From Microbispora catharanthi (lineage in GTDB: Bacteria; Actinomycetota; Actinomycetes; Streptosporangiales; Streptosporangiaceae), in the NCBI RefSeq assembly GCF_006334915.2, contig NZ_VDMA02000008.1, positions 124,001 to 188,000 of the forward strand: 64,000 bases of DNA. The letters run 5' to 3'. This document shows positions 49,991-58,618 of the stretch, in pieces. Position 1 is the stretch's first letter. Every line of letters begins with the position of its first letter. The notes under the pieces were generated by a model. The model was not told the DNA's origin. It did no database searches and was given only the letters and a program-made list of their open reading frames with translations. Both the position numbers and the translations under genes were made by a program.

Positions 49991-51319
49991 TCAGGCGGCT
50001 CTCCCCGAGGCGCCCGTGACCATCCAGGCGGTGCCGTACGCGCGGAGGGCGAGCGTGACGAGCCGGGCGGCCATCCAGACGCCGAGCGCGAGCCACAGGG
50101 CGACCAGGGTGCCCGCGACGGCGGCGAACGGCAGGTAGGCCAGCGTCGTCCACAGGCCCGCCCAGGCGAGATAACGCTGGTCGCCGGCCCCGATGAGCAC
50201 CCCGTCGAGCACGAACACGACGCCCGCGACCGGCTGCAGGAGCGCGACCGGCCACAGCACGGCGAGCAGTTCGGCGGCCACCGCGCCCCGCGCGTCGAAC
50301 AGGGCAGGCACGAGCGGGCGCGCCAGCAGGACGGCCGCACAGAACACGACGCCGCACCCGACGCCCCACATCACCATGCGCCCGGTGGCCGCCCGGGTGC
50401 CCGCGGTGTCGCCCGCGCCCAGCGCGCGACCCGTGATGGCCTGCCCCGCGATCGCGATGGCGTCGAGGGCGAAGGCGAGGAACGTCCAGATCCGGGCGGC
50501 GATCGTGTGCGCGCCGATCTGGTCGTCGCCCATCCGCGTGGCGATCGAGGTGGCGACGAGGAGCACGGCCTGCAGGCATGCCGTACGGACGACCAGCGCG
50601 AACCCTGCGGTGCCGGCGGCCCGCACCCCGGCGAGGTCGGGCAGCAGCGAGGCGCCGTGCGCGCGGGCGGTCCGCACGACCAGCGCGAGGTAGGCCGCGG
50701 CGGCCAGGGACTGCGCGGCGACCGTGCCCCAGGCCGATCCGGCGATGCCCCAGCCGAGGCCGAGCACGAACCAGATGTTGAGCAGCGCGTTCAGCGCGAA
50801 CGACGCGACCGACACGGCCAGCGGCGTGCGGGTGTCCTGCAGCCCGCGCAGGACGCCGGTGCCGGCGAGGACCAGCAGCATGCCGGGGGTGCCCAGGAGG
50901 CTGATGCGCAGATAGGTGACGGCCTGCGCGGCGAGCTGGCCCGTCGCTCCGAACAGGTGTACGATAAAAGGCGCAAGAGGCCAGCACGCCACACTGACGG
51001 CCAGGCCGATGATCGCGGCCAGCCACAGGCCGTCCATCCCCTGGCGCATCGCCTGCCTGACGTCCCCCGCCCCCAGCCTCCGCGCGACCGCGGCCGTGGT
51101 GGCGTACGCGAGGAACACGCACAGCCCGACGAGGGCCGACAGGGCCGCGCTGGCCACGCCGAGAGCGCCGAGCGCAGGATCGGGGAGGTGGCCGACGATG
51201 ACGGAGTCGGTGAGCAGGAAGAGCGGCTCGGCCACCAGTGCTCCGAACGCCGGGATCGCGAGTCTGAGGATCTCCCTGTCGTGGGCACGGCCGTGTCCCG
51301 TTCCGGAGGTAAGTGGCAT
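49991..51319 (-). CDS. MATE family efflux transporter
   Basis: A 442-aa multidrug and toxic compound extrusion protein with 12 hydrophobic segments. Typical blocks are LAIPAFGALVAEPLFLLTDS, VIVGHLPDPALGALGVAS and DRVTP-like repeats such as GVLRGLQDTRTPLAVSV. It belongs to the DinF/NorM-like branch; the substrate and coupling ion are unknown. The ATG at 51,319 is chosen because upstream in-frame codons overlap the DnaA-box region of dnaB. It converges on the ABC operon. Confidence 0.88.
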   Translation of the reverse strand: MPLTSGTGHGRAHDREILRLAIPAFGALVAEPLFLLTDSVIVGHLPDPALGALGVASAALSALVGLCVFLAYATTAAVARRLGAGDVRQAMRQGMDGLWLAAIIGLAVSVACWPLAPFIVHLFGATGQLAAQAVTYLRISLLGTPGMLLVLAGTGVLRGLQDTRTPLAVSVASFALNALLNIWFVLGLGWGIAGSAWGTVAAQSLAAAAYLALVVRTARAHGASLLPDLAGVRAAGTAGFALVVRTACLQAVLLVATSIATRMGDDQIGAHTIAARIWTFLAFALDAIAIAGQAITGRALGAGDTAGTRAATGRMVMWGVGCGVVFCAAVLLARPLVPALFDARGAVAAELLAVLWPVALLQPVAGVVFVLDGVLIGAGDQRYLAWAGLWTTLAYLPFAAVAGTLVALWLALGVWMAARLVTLALRAYGTAWMVTGASGRAA

Positions 51320-51448
51320 AAGCCTATTTTGCGGCTTACGGAGCCATGCTCGATCGGTATCGAGAATCTCCGGTGACTTTCTTTCCTCCACAGGCCGTGG
51401 ATATCGAAATCCCAGGTGGGAGCGGCCTTCGCCGATGTGGTCACATCG

Positions 51449-51525
51449 CTGTCCACAGGGTCGTCCCCAGGGTTTTCACATGTCAGGGGAGCGGACTGCA
51501 CACGTTGTCCACAGGGTTGTCCACT
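51449..51525 (+). promoter_or_regulatory. DnaA boxes upstream of dnaB
   Basis: CTGTCCACA (51449-51457), the perfect TTGTCCACA (51505-51513) and TTGTCCACT (51517-51525), all in the same orientation, in the 291-bp MATE-dnaB gap and 86-162 bp before the dnaB start. Confidence 0.6.
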
Positions 51526-51610
51526 GGTCAAGTTGCCGCCCGGCCCTGGGGTTCGGGAGACTTGCGCACCGGGTTGGGGATGCTGTGACCGCTGGGCAGG
51601 GGGTGTGAGG

Positions 51611-52978
51611 GTGAGCGTGCTCGACTTCCCGGGGGGACCGGGAGGCTCCGATTCGATGTTCGAGCGGACGCCGCCGCACAACATCGAGGCCGAGCAGTCG
51701 GTGCTGGGCGGCATGCTGCTGTCCAAGGACGCCATCGCCGACGTCATCGAGGTGCTGCGGGCCGACGACTTCTACCGGCCGGCCCACCAGATCGTCTTCG
51801 AGGTGATCACCGACCTGTACGGCCGGGGCGAGCCCGCCGACTCGGTGACCGTCTTCGACGAGTTGCAAAAGCGTGGCGAGGTCGCCCGGGTCGGTGGCGG
51901 CGCCTACCTGCACACGCTGACCGCGATCGTGCCCACCGCCGCGAACGCCGGCTACTACGCGAAGATCGTCCGCGAGCAGGCAGTCCTGCGCCGCCTCATC
52001 GAGGCCGGCACCCGCATCGTCTCCTACGGGTACGGCGGCCAGGGCGAGGAGGTCGACGACCTGGTCGACCGCGCGCAGGCCGAGATCTACAAGGTCACCG
52101 AGCGCCGCACGTCCGAGGACTACCTCCCGCTGTCGGAGATCATGCCGTCGGCGCTGGACGAGATCGAGGCCATCGGCAGCCGCGGCGGCCAGATGGTCGG
52201 CGTCCCGACCGGCTTCCAGGACCTCGACGCCCTGACCAACGGCCTCCACCCCGGCCAGATGATCGTCGTCGCCGCCCGCCCCGCAATCGGAAAAAGCACC
52301 CTAGGTCTGGATTTCGCCCGATCTGCGGCGATCAAGCATGGGATGACCACAGTCGTCTTCTCGCTGGAAATGTCGCGCAACGAGATCACCATGCGTCTGC
52401 TCTCGGCGGAGGCGCGGGTGGCGCTGCACACGATGCGCTCGGGCATGATGAGCGACGACGACTGGACGCGGATGGCCCGCCGGATGGGCGAGGTCGCCGA
52501 GGCGCCGCTGTTCATCGACGACTCTCCGAACATGTCGATGATGGAGATCCGGGCCAAGTGCCGCCGCCTCAAGCAGCGTCACGACCTGCGCTTCGTGATC
52601 GTCGACTATCTCCAGCTCATGAGCTCGCCCAAGAAGACCGAGAGCCGCCAGCAGGAGGTCTCGGAGCTGTCCCGGGCCCTGAAGCTGCTGGCCAAGGAGC
52701 TCGAGGTGCCGGTCATCGCGATCTCCCAGCTCAACCGTGGTCCCGAGCAGCGTACGGACAAGCGTCCACAAGTGTCAGACCTACGTGAGTCAGGCTCCAT
52801 CGAGCAGGACGCCGACATGGTCATCCTGCTCCACCGGGAGGACGCGTACGAGCGGGAGTCGCCGCGCGCGGGCGAGGCGGACCTGATCGTGGCCAAGCAC
52901 CGAAACGGCCCCACGGCCACGGTCACGGTGGCCTTCCAGGGCCACTACAGCCGCTTCGTGGACATGGCCACTCACTGA
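51611..52978 (+). CDS. dnaB: Replicative DNA helicase DnaB
   Basis: The hexameric fork helicase (455 aa). The N-terminal domain has PPHNIEAEQSVLGGML. The RecA-like motor has Walker A AARPAIGKSTLGLDFAR, FSLEMSRNEITMRLLS, Walker B RFVIVDYLQLM and SQLNRGPEQRTDKRPQVSDL. No intein interrupts it, unlike some mycobacterial DnaB genes. The GTG at 51,611 (MSVLDFPGGPGG) follows AGGGGG. Its upstream region carries DnaA boxes. Confidence 0.96.
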   Translation: MSVLDFPGGPGGSDSMFERTPPHNIEAEQSVLGGMLLSKDAIADVIEVLRADDFYRPAHQIVFEVITDLYGRGEPADSVTVFDELQKRGEVARVGGGAYLHTLTAIVPTAANAGYYAKIVREQAVLRRLIEAGTRIVSYGYGGQGEEVDDLVDRAQAEIYKVTERRTSEDYLPLSEIMPSALDEIEAIGSRGGQMVGVPTGFQDLDALTNGLHPGQMIVVAARPAIGKSTLGLDFARSAAIKHGMTTVVFSLEMSRNEITMRLLSAEARVALHTMRSGMMSDDDWTRMARRMGEVAEAPLFIDDSPNMSMMEIRAKCRRLKQRHDLRFVIVDYLQLMSSPKKTESRQQEVSELSRALKLLAKELEVPVIAISQLNRGPEQRTDKRPQVSDLRESGSIEQDADMVILLHREDAYERESPRAGEADLIVAKHRNGPTATVTVAFQGHYSRFVDMATH

Positions 52979-52990
52979 CGCTCCGATAGG

Positions 52991-53416
52991 TCAGTCGACC
53001 TCGGGCCAGTCCCAGCCGAGCTGGAGGAACAGGCCCAGGCGGTCGCTCACCGCGCGCATCTCGGAGATCTTCCCCTCGCGCAGGGTGAGAATGAAGATCG
53101 CCTCGACGGTGAACGAACGGTGGGTGGGCTCCGGCATCCGGGGGTGAGAGCCGGAGTTCACCCCCGACATCGTCAGCCGCACGGCCACCCGGTCGCCCTC
53201 GCCGATCACCTCCTCGACCTCCAGGTGAAACGGGTCGAACGCGTCGAGCTGCTGGGCGATCGCGTCGAACGCCGCGCCCGGCTCGTCGGGCTCCCCGTGG
53301 ATCACCTTGTTGTGGTCGATCACGTCGTCGGTCATATAGCGGCGCAGGTCGCCCAGCCTCCGGTCGTTGACGGCGTCGAACAGCTCCTGGACGACGGTCT
53401 TCTCAGTGGTGCTCAT
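52991..53416 (-). CDS. SnoaL-like ester cyclase family protein
   Basis: A 141-aa alpha+beta barrel (SnoaL/NTF2-like) protein. Visible blocks are VVQELFDAVNDRRLGDLRRY, MTDDVIDHNKV, GDRVAVRLTMSGV and EAIFILTLREGKISEMRAV. Members include polyketide cyclases and many uncharacterised proteins. The ATG (MSTTEKTVVQ) is supported by context; upstream in-frame codons run through the operators. It is divergent from a TetR gene and probably its target. Confidence 0.82.
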   Translation of the reverse strand: MSTTEKTVVQELFDAVNDRRLGDLRRYMTDDVIDHNKVIHGEPDEPGAAFDAIAQQLDAFDPFHLEVEEVIGEGDRVAVRLTMSGVNSGSHPRMPEPTHRSFTVEAIFILTLREGKISEMRAVSDRLGLFLQLGWDWPEVD

Positions 53417-53434
53417 GATTGCGTCCCCTTCGTT

Positions 53435-53473
53435 TCTTACGATGTAAGAGGACGGTATTCTTACGGCGTAAGA
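53435..53473. promoter_or_regulatory. Twin TetR operators
   Basis: Two identical-arm palindromes, TCTTAC-N3-GTAAGA, at 53435-53449 and 53459-53473, centres 24 bp apart, in the divergent gap between the SnoaL gene and tetR. Confidence 0.75.
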
Positions 53474-53492
53474 GACGTCAAGCGGAGGACCG

Positions 53493-54122
53493 ATGCCGAG
53501 AGTGGGACTGTCGCGGGAGAAGGTGCTCGCCGCCGCGCTGGCCCTGGTCGACAGGGAGGGCATCGCGGCGCTGTCGATGCGCAGGCTCGGCGCCGAGCTG
53601 GGCGTGGAGGCGATGACGCTCTACTACTACGTGCCGAACAAGGACGCCGTCCTGGACGGGCTGATCGACATGGCGGTCTCGCGGGTCACGGTGGAGCCGG
53701 TGGGCCCATGGCGGGAGTGGCTGCGCGCCTTCGCGGTCGCGATCCGGCGGGAGCTGCTCGCGCACCCCGCCCTGCTGCCTCTGGTCGCCACCCGGCCGGT
53801 GCTCGCACCCGGCGGCCTGGCGACCGTGGAGCGGATGGCGGCCGCCCTGCGGGCCGAGGGGTTCGGTGCGCTGGAAGGGCTCCAGCTCGTCAACGCGGTG
53901 GCCACGTTCGTCGTCGGGCACACGCTCGCCGAGGCCGGACGTACGCCTGGGCACGACGAGCCGGACGTAACCGGCGTGATGGAGAGCCTGGACCCGGGGG
54001 AGCACCCCGTCCTGGTCGAGGCGCTGCGCGCCGGGCTCGGCACCCCCGAGGACCATCAGGAGCGCTTCGACCGCGCGCTCGACGCCCTGCTCCACGGCCT
54101 GGCGCCCCGCGGAAAGAGCTAG
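53493..54122 (+). CDS. TetR-family transcriptional regulator (TetR_C type)
   Basis: A 209-aa repressor. The HTH region is LSREKVLAAALALVDREGIA, LSMRRLGAELGVEAMTLYYY and VPNKDAVLDGLIDMA. The C-terminal part fits the tetracycline-repressor-like ligand domain. GGAGG lies 4 nt before the ATG. It probably represses itself and the divergent SnoaL gene through the twin operators; the ligand is unknown. Confidence 0.9.
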   Translation: MPRVGLSREKVLAAALALVDREGIAALSMRRLGAELGVEAMTLYYYVPNKDAVLDGLIDMAVSRVTVEPVGPWREWLRAFAVAIRRELLAHPALLPLVATRPVLAPGGLATVERMAAALRAEGFGALEGLQLVNAVATFVVGHTLAEAGRTPGHDEPDVTGVMESLDPGEHPVLVEALRAGLGTPEDHQERFDRALDALLHGLAPRGKS

Positions 54123-54151
54123 GCGGGGCGCCCGCTTCGTCCCGGCGGTGG

Positions 54152-55723
54152 TCAGGCGTCGGGGAACCCGGGGTTGATGCTCAGTTGCAGCGCACCGTTG
54201 AGGCCGACGGCGGTGAGCGCGAACTCCTTCTTCGCGTTGGGCCAGCGGAACGGGCGGGTGGCGCTCTCCACGAGCGGGTCGATGGGGGGCAGCGCGTCCG
54301 GCACGTCACCGGCGATCCACTCCGGGATCTTCTCCAGGACTCCGGCGATGGTCCCGATGAGCCCCGCCGCGACGATCGCGATGACCACCCGGATCACGAT
54401 CCGTCGGCCGGCGGTCGCCACGTTGGAGACGACGGCGCTCACGACGGCGAGGATCAGGTCGGCGGCGATCTCCGTTCCCTCCACCCAGGGCGCCACGGTG
54501 GACCAGCCGTTCTTCTTCGGCTCCCGCGTCTCCACGAACGTGAGGGACTGGGTGCCGTCCGCCTTCGTGCCCAGCTTCAGCGTCGCGTAGTGGGTGATCT
54601 CGGCGTAGGCGTCGATGCCTGGGGAGATGTTCGTGTGCACGTACGCGTAGATCTCGATCTCGGTTCCGGACACCGTGACCTGGAAGGTCGTCATCTCCGG
54701 GTGATAGTCGACGAGCCCGACCCGCACCGGATCCAGCTTGACGGTATCGGTGGCCTCGATCTGGGTGTTGTGGTTGGTCACCTGGAACGTCTTCGGCGAG
54801 GCATTGGGGAAGTGGGATTGGACCCCGGGAAGGACCATCTTCTCCAGGAAGCGCTCCGCCGAGATGCTGAGGCCGGCCCGCGCGCCCTCGGGAAGCGCAC
54901 CGGACTCGAGACCTTCGACCTTCCCGGCGACGTCGCGGCCGTCCGTCATGCAGAGCACGCCCAGCAGCGCGTCGTCAGGGGTGGGGCCGGCGGCGTACGC
55001 GTACCCGGTGTAGGTGGGGGTCAGCCACGAGAAGTCGCCCTCGCCCTCGACCTTGCCGATGTCGACGGTGGCGAACACGTGCTTGAACTCCGCGATGTTG
55101 TCCTTGCACCAGACCGCGAGGACGTCCTTGAGCGCGCGGTCCAGGTTCTCGTCGGGTGCCGGGGAGGAGTAGGTCACCGAGGACACCTCGACGACGGGGC
55201 TGTCCGGGCCCTGGTCGGTCGTGCGGACGACGAGGTCCTTGGAGCCGGGACCCTGCGTACCGGGATCGGGCAGGTAGATCAGATGGACGAGCACGTAGGC
55301 GACACCGCCCTTGACCACGTGGTCCTTTCCGTTCACGGTCACCGTGGCGGTGAACGGCAGGTGCATGCGCAGGTCCGTTCCTGATCCGCCGCCGACGGCT
55401 ACGGACCAGGTGCCGAAGGTGCCGGTCGCGTCGATCTGGGGGCCGAAGTCCGAGGCCTCGACCCGCGCCCGCCAGGTGGTGGGCGAGACCGCGTTCGCCG
55501 CGATGGCGCGGTTGACGTCGCTGATCCGGACGGCGAAGACCGTGTCCCAGCCGCCCGTGCTGAACGTCACCCCCGAAGTGGCAGGGGCGGCCGACGCGAG
55601 CCGGGCCTGTCCCTGCTCCTCGCGTGCCTTGCTGAGCTCGGCGTCGGTCAGCTGGAGGTGGAGCAGGCTGCTCTTGTCGAAGTCGAGGGAGCTGAGGGAG
55701 CCGAGGGGTAGCTGCATTGTCAT
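54152..55723 (-). CDS. TULIP family P47-like protein 1
   Basis: A 523-aa protein with the P47/OrfX-type signature GWDTVFAVRISDVNRAIA at residues 58-75. MTDGRDVAGKV, SAERFLEKMVLPGVQSHFP and a hydrophobic stretch near the C-terminus (VVIAIVAAGLIGTIAGVL) follow. The TULIP fold binds lipids; P47 and OrfX proteins sit in clostridial neurotoxin clusters, while actinobacterial members are uncharacterised. No signal peptide. The ATG (MTMQLPLGSL) has AGGAG 5 nt upstream. It is 38 bp after its paralogue. Confidence 0.8.
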   Translation of the reverse strand: MTMQLPLGSLSSLDFDKSSLLHLQLTDAELSKAREEQGQARLASAAPATSGVTFSTGGWDTVFAVRISDVNRAIAANAVSPTTWRARVEASDFGPQIDATGTFGTWSVAVGGGSGTDLRMHLPFTATVTVNGKDHVVKGGVAYVLVHLIYLPDPGTQGPGSKDLVVRTTDQGPDSPVVEVSSVTYSSPAPDENLDRALKDVLAVWCKDNIAEFKHVFATVDIGKVEGEGDFSWLTPTYTGYAYAAGPTPDDALLGVLCMTDGRDVAGKVEGLESGALPEGARAGLSISAERFLEKMVLPGVQSHFPNASPKTFQVTNHNTQIEATDTVKLDPVRVGLVDYHPEMTTFQVTVSGTEIEIYAYVHTNISPGIDAYAEITHYATLKLGTKADGTQSLTFVETREPKKNGWSTVAPWVEGTEIAADLILAVVSAVVSNVATAGRRIVIRVVIAIVAAGLIGTIAGVLEKIPEWIAGDVPDALPPIDPLVESATRPFRWPNAKKEFALTAVGLNGALQLSINPGFPDA

Positions 55724-55761
55724 GGCATCTCCTGGGATGCTCGATGATCGCGCGCCGGCCG

Positions 55762-57057
55762 TCAGGCCAGGCGGCCGCTGAGGAGAAAACAGCCGTCGAG
55801 CGCCGCGCGCTCGACGGCGACGGTGCGGGCTCCGCGCCACTGCACCGACCTGCTGGTCCACCGGTCGAGCCCGGTCGGTCCCTCCTGGGAGCCGAGCCGT
55901 CCGGCCAGGTCCTTGCTGATGATCGTGACGATCAGCTGGGTGACGCCCTCGACCACCGGCCCGCCGAGGATGTACCAGAAGGGAACGTCTGCCTGATAGC
56001 CGCTGCGCGGCTCGTGGTCGGAGACGAACGAGATACGGGCGGAGGCGGGGTCGAAGACCATGCGGGACTGGCTCGTCACCCAGTAGGTCATCGAGATACC
56101 GGCCTTGAGATCGCAGTCGCCCTCGACCCGGATGGCCAGCTCACCCCCGACGACCCCGACCGTCAGCGACGTGACGCGCGGTGTGTACCAGATCGCCCCT
56201 TCATGCAGGGACCTGGTGGAAAAGGCGGACGTGTTGCGTACGGCCCGGAGGGCGGGATCGTAGGCGAGGTCCGCGACAGAGGCGTCGCCGCCGAACACCC
56301 CGGGCAGGCCGGGCCGGACCATCTCGGTCAGGAACAGCTCCGGGGACACGGCGAACGTCACCTCCCCGCCGCCGGTGGTCAGCTCCGGGTCGACGATCCT
56401 GGGCAGCCCGGAGACGTCACGGCCGTCGGTGACGCTGAGCACCGCGATGTGCCCGGGGTCGTCCGGCGCGAGGCTACGCGAGTAGCAGAACGCCGAACGG
56501 ACCGGGTTCAGCCGGCCGCCCTGGCCCGGTGCGACCAGGTTGACCTGGGCGAGCGCGTACGACAGCGCGGTGGCGTGCTCGACCAGGTGCTCGGCGACGG
56601 CGCCCACGACGATGTCCCGCCCGGTCTCCCCGAGCCGGTCGAGGACCTTCTCCGGGCCGGTGAGCGCCACAGGGGTGACCACGCCGGGCACGGGCACGTC
56701 GCCCGGGCGGCCCGCCCTGGTCAGGTCGAACACGAGGTCCCTGGGCCGTCCCACGTCACCCGGCAGGAGGTGGAGGGAGACCGCCACCACCGCGGTGGCG
56801 CCGGTGAGGTCGAGCACGGCGCCGGACCCTCCCGCGACGTCTCCCGAGACGATCGGCAGGGCCAGCCGCAGCAGGTCTCCCGGGTCGCCGGGCAGGACGC
56901 GCCATGCCCCCAGACGCGCGGAGCCCTTGAACGGCGTGCCGAAGTTCTCTCCCCCGAAGGAGAATTCGTCGGCCGGCGTCCGCGGCCGGACGGCGAGCAT
57001 CCGATTCACGGACTCCACCGACAGCGTGGTCACCGTGTCCCAGCCGTGCAGATCCAT
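55762..57057 (-). CDS. TULIP family P47-like protein 2
   Basis: A 431-aa protein beginning MDLHGWDTVTTLSVESVNRM, the P47-type opening at the very N-terminus. Shared with its neighbour are VTDGRDVSGLP and SPELFLTEMVRPGLPGVFG, so the pair are tandem paralogues. The frame is open 83 codons further upstream, but that part is low-complexity and crosses a hairpin, so ATG 57,057 is preferred. No signal peptide or transmembrane anchor is clear. Lipid binding is inferred from the fold family. Confidence 0.78.
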   Translation of the reverse strand: MDLHGWDTVTTLSVESVNRMLAVRPRTPADEFSFGGENFGTPFKGSARLGAWRVLPGDPGDLLRLALPIVSGDVAGGSGAVLDLTGATAVVAVSLHLLPGDVGRPRDLVFDLTRAGRPGDVPVPGVVTPVALTGPEKVLDRLGETGRDIVVGAVAEHLVEHATALSYALAQVNLVAPGQGGRLNPVRSAFCYSRSLAPDDPGHIAVLSVTDGRDVSGLPRIVDPELTTGGGEVTFAVSPELFLTEMVRPGLPGVFGGDASVADLAYDPALRAVRNTSAFSTRSLHEGAIWYTPRVTSLTVGVVGGELAIRVEGDCDLKAGISMTYWVTSQSRMVFDPASARISFVSDHEPRSGYQADVPFWYILGGPVVEGVTQLIVTIISKDLAGRLGSQEGPTGLDRWTSRSVQWRGARTVAVERAALDGCFLLSGRLA

Positions 57058-57379
57058 GGGTCGTCCCCGTCCGCCACTGTCATCCCCGTGCCACCTTGCG
57101 GCGTCCCGCGTGCTGCGGGACGCCGCGGCCGGGTCACGGGCTCCGCACCGGCCCCCGCCGGCGCCCCCCGGAGCCGTGTCCCCACTTCCCCCGCACCGCG
57201 CCCCGATCGCGGCATGGCAGGAGCATGACCCGGCCGGATCGCCATCCGATGTATGCCGAGTTGTCGTGCTCGTCAGGAGCGTGGGCAAGGGTCCCGGTAT
57301 AGACACGTCGGGCAGGCGGGTCCGCCACTCGGTCGCGGACGGCTCGGGTCGTCAGATGCCGCCGGGCCCCGGGGAGGTG
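57058..57379 (-). promoter_or_regulatory. Leader and promoter region of the TULIP pair
   Basis: A 322-bp gap between the PadR gene and the TULIP genes. It contains a perfect 12-bp stem hairpin (57098-57109 with 57115-57126, 5-nt loop) 41 bp before the TULIP 2 start. No promoter could be fixed. The hairpin may be a terminator for upstream transcription or a leader element. Confidence 0.45.
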
Positions 57380-57952
57380 TCACTCCGCCACGGCCTGCCC
57401 GGCCTTCTCGTGCTCCAGCGCCTTCTCCTGTTCCAGTGCCGCCACCCGCCCGGCGGCCCACTCGGCCCAGTCGCGCTGCGCGGCGGTCAGGCGCAGGCCC
57501 CACTCCAGCGCGATGTCGCCGTACAGCCGCAGCGCGTCGTCGCCCTGGCCGATGACGAACTCGCGGATGCCGAGGAGCTGGTCGTGCTCGTGGACGGCGC
57601 GCTCGGCGAGCCGCTCCAGGTAGCCGCGGGCGGCGCCGGTGCCGACCTGGTCGAGGAAGAAGACCCGCAGCAGCATGTCGCTGCGCCGGGTCATGGTGGG
57701 CGGCACCTCGACCAGCCAGTGGCGCAGCTCGGCCCGGCCCTCCTCGGTGATCTCGTATTCCTTCCGCCCGCGCGGGCCCTCCGCCGCGACCCGCACCAGC
57801 CCTTCCTTGGCCAGCCGGCCGAGCTCGGCGTAGAGCTGGCTCTGGGTCGCGGGCCAGACGTTCTCCAGCGAAAGCTCGAAGGTTTTCAGCAGGTCGTAGC
57901 CGCTGGCGGGCCCGGCCGACAGAAGGCCGAGCATGGCATGACGAAGGCTCAT
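57380..57952 (-). CDS. PadR-family regulator (with Vir_act_alpha_C-like tail)
   Basis: A 190-aa protein. The winged HTH is SLRHAMLGLLSAGPASGYDL with ATQSQLYAELGRLAKEGLV and GRKEYEITEEGRAELRHWL. The helical C-terminal domain (about 90-180) is typical of PadR group 1. The ATG at 57,952 (MSLRHAML) was preferred, because an ATG ten codons upstream lies on the divergent promoter. It is divergent from the membrane protein-carotenoid oxygenase pair and likely controls it; it may also affect the TULIP genes downstream. Confidence 0.88.
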   Translation of the reverse strand: MSLRHAMLGLLSAGPASGYDLLKTFELSLENVWPATQSQLYAELGRLAKEGLVRVAAEGPRGRKEYEITEEGRAELRHWLVEVPPTMTRRSDMLLRVFFLDQVGTGAARGYLERLAERAVHEHDQLLGIREFVIGQGDDALRLYGDIALEWGLRLTAAQRDWAEWAAGRVAALEQEKALEHEKAGQAVAE

Positions 57953-57975
57953 GGGTCCGATCGTACATTCCTGTG

Positions 57976-58018
57976 TTGACATGTCGCTAGCGGAGGTTCT
58001 ACTTTCGACCTGTCACTA
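57976..58018 (+). promoter_or_regulatory. Divergent promoter/operator between padR and the carotenoid oxygenase pair
   Basis: Rightward TTGACA (57976-57981) with TACTTT (58000-58005), an 18-bp spacer. A direct repeat of the form GACnTGTCnCTA occurs near 57979-57990 and 58007-58018. The repeat may be the PadR site. Confidence 0.5.
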
Positions 58019-58046
58019 ATGGAACGTCGAACCTAAGGAACCCCCC

Positions 58047-58604
58047 GTGCTCCGTTACGTCCTCACCTTCCTCCCCTGGATCGCCTTCGCCGTCCTCAGC
58101 ACGAACGGTGAGGCCAGATTCGGAGCCGCGGCCGCGCTCCTCGTCTCGATCGTGCTGCTCGCCGTCGACCGCAGGGCGGGGCGTGGCTGGGACGAGATGG
58201 TCATCGAGCTCAGCTCGGGGGTGTTCTTCGCCGGTCTGACGCTCGCCGCGTTCACGGTCACGCCGGCGCCCTTCGGCGAGTACGGCCCGGCCGTCTCGGT
58301 GGCCTGGCTGGCGCTCACCGCCTGGGGGTCGCTGGCCATCCGCAAGCCGTTCACGCTGGGCATCGCCCGCCGGACGACCGCTCCCGAGGTGCACGCGACC
58401 CCGCTGTTCTACCGCGTCAACGCCGTCATCACCGCCGTGTGGGCGGTGGGCTTCACCCTCAACGCCGTCGGCCTCGCCCTGCTGCTCGCCTTCGCCCCGC
58501 ACGCCACCGCCGCGATCATCGCGGTGAAGGTCTGCGGCTTCGCGCTCCCGGCCCTGTTCACCATCCGCTACCCCCAGATCGTCCGCGCGCGCTACGCCGC
58601 CTGA
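58047..58604 (+). CDS. Membrane protein, unknown function
   Basis: A 185-aa protein with about five or six hydrophobic segments, beginning MLRYVLTFLPWIAFAVL. Conserved-looking polar loops are GWDEMVIELSSGVFFAG and APEVHATPLFYRVNAVITAV. The GTG start has AAGGAA 6 nt upstream. I do not recognise the family. It is 14 bp before the carotenoid oxygenase and almost certainly co-transcribed, so it may serve the same pathway. Confidence 0.78.
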   Translation: MLRYVLTFLPWIAFAVLSTNGEARFGAAAALLVSIVLLAVDRRAGRGWDEMVIELSSGVFFAGLTLAAFTVTPAPFGEYGPAVSVAWLALTAWGSLAIRKPFTLGIARRTTAPEVHATPLFYRVNAVITAVWAVGFTLNAVGLALLLAFAPHATAAIIAVKVCGFALPALFTIRYPQIVRARYAA

Positions 58605-58618
58605 AGGGAATCACCGAC

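Noticed and set aside
51320..51610. A second replication origin at dnaB because of its DnaA boxes
   Set aside because: There are only three boxes and no AT-rich segment; the dnaA-dnaN gap is far richer and in the canonical place. A regulatory role is more likely.
57058..57306. 83-codon N-terminal extension of TULIP protein 2
   Set aside because: Low-complexity translation across a hairpin. The P47 family motif starts immediately after the ATG at 57,057.
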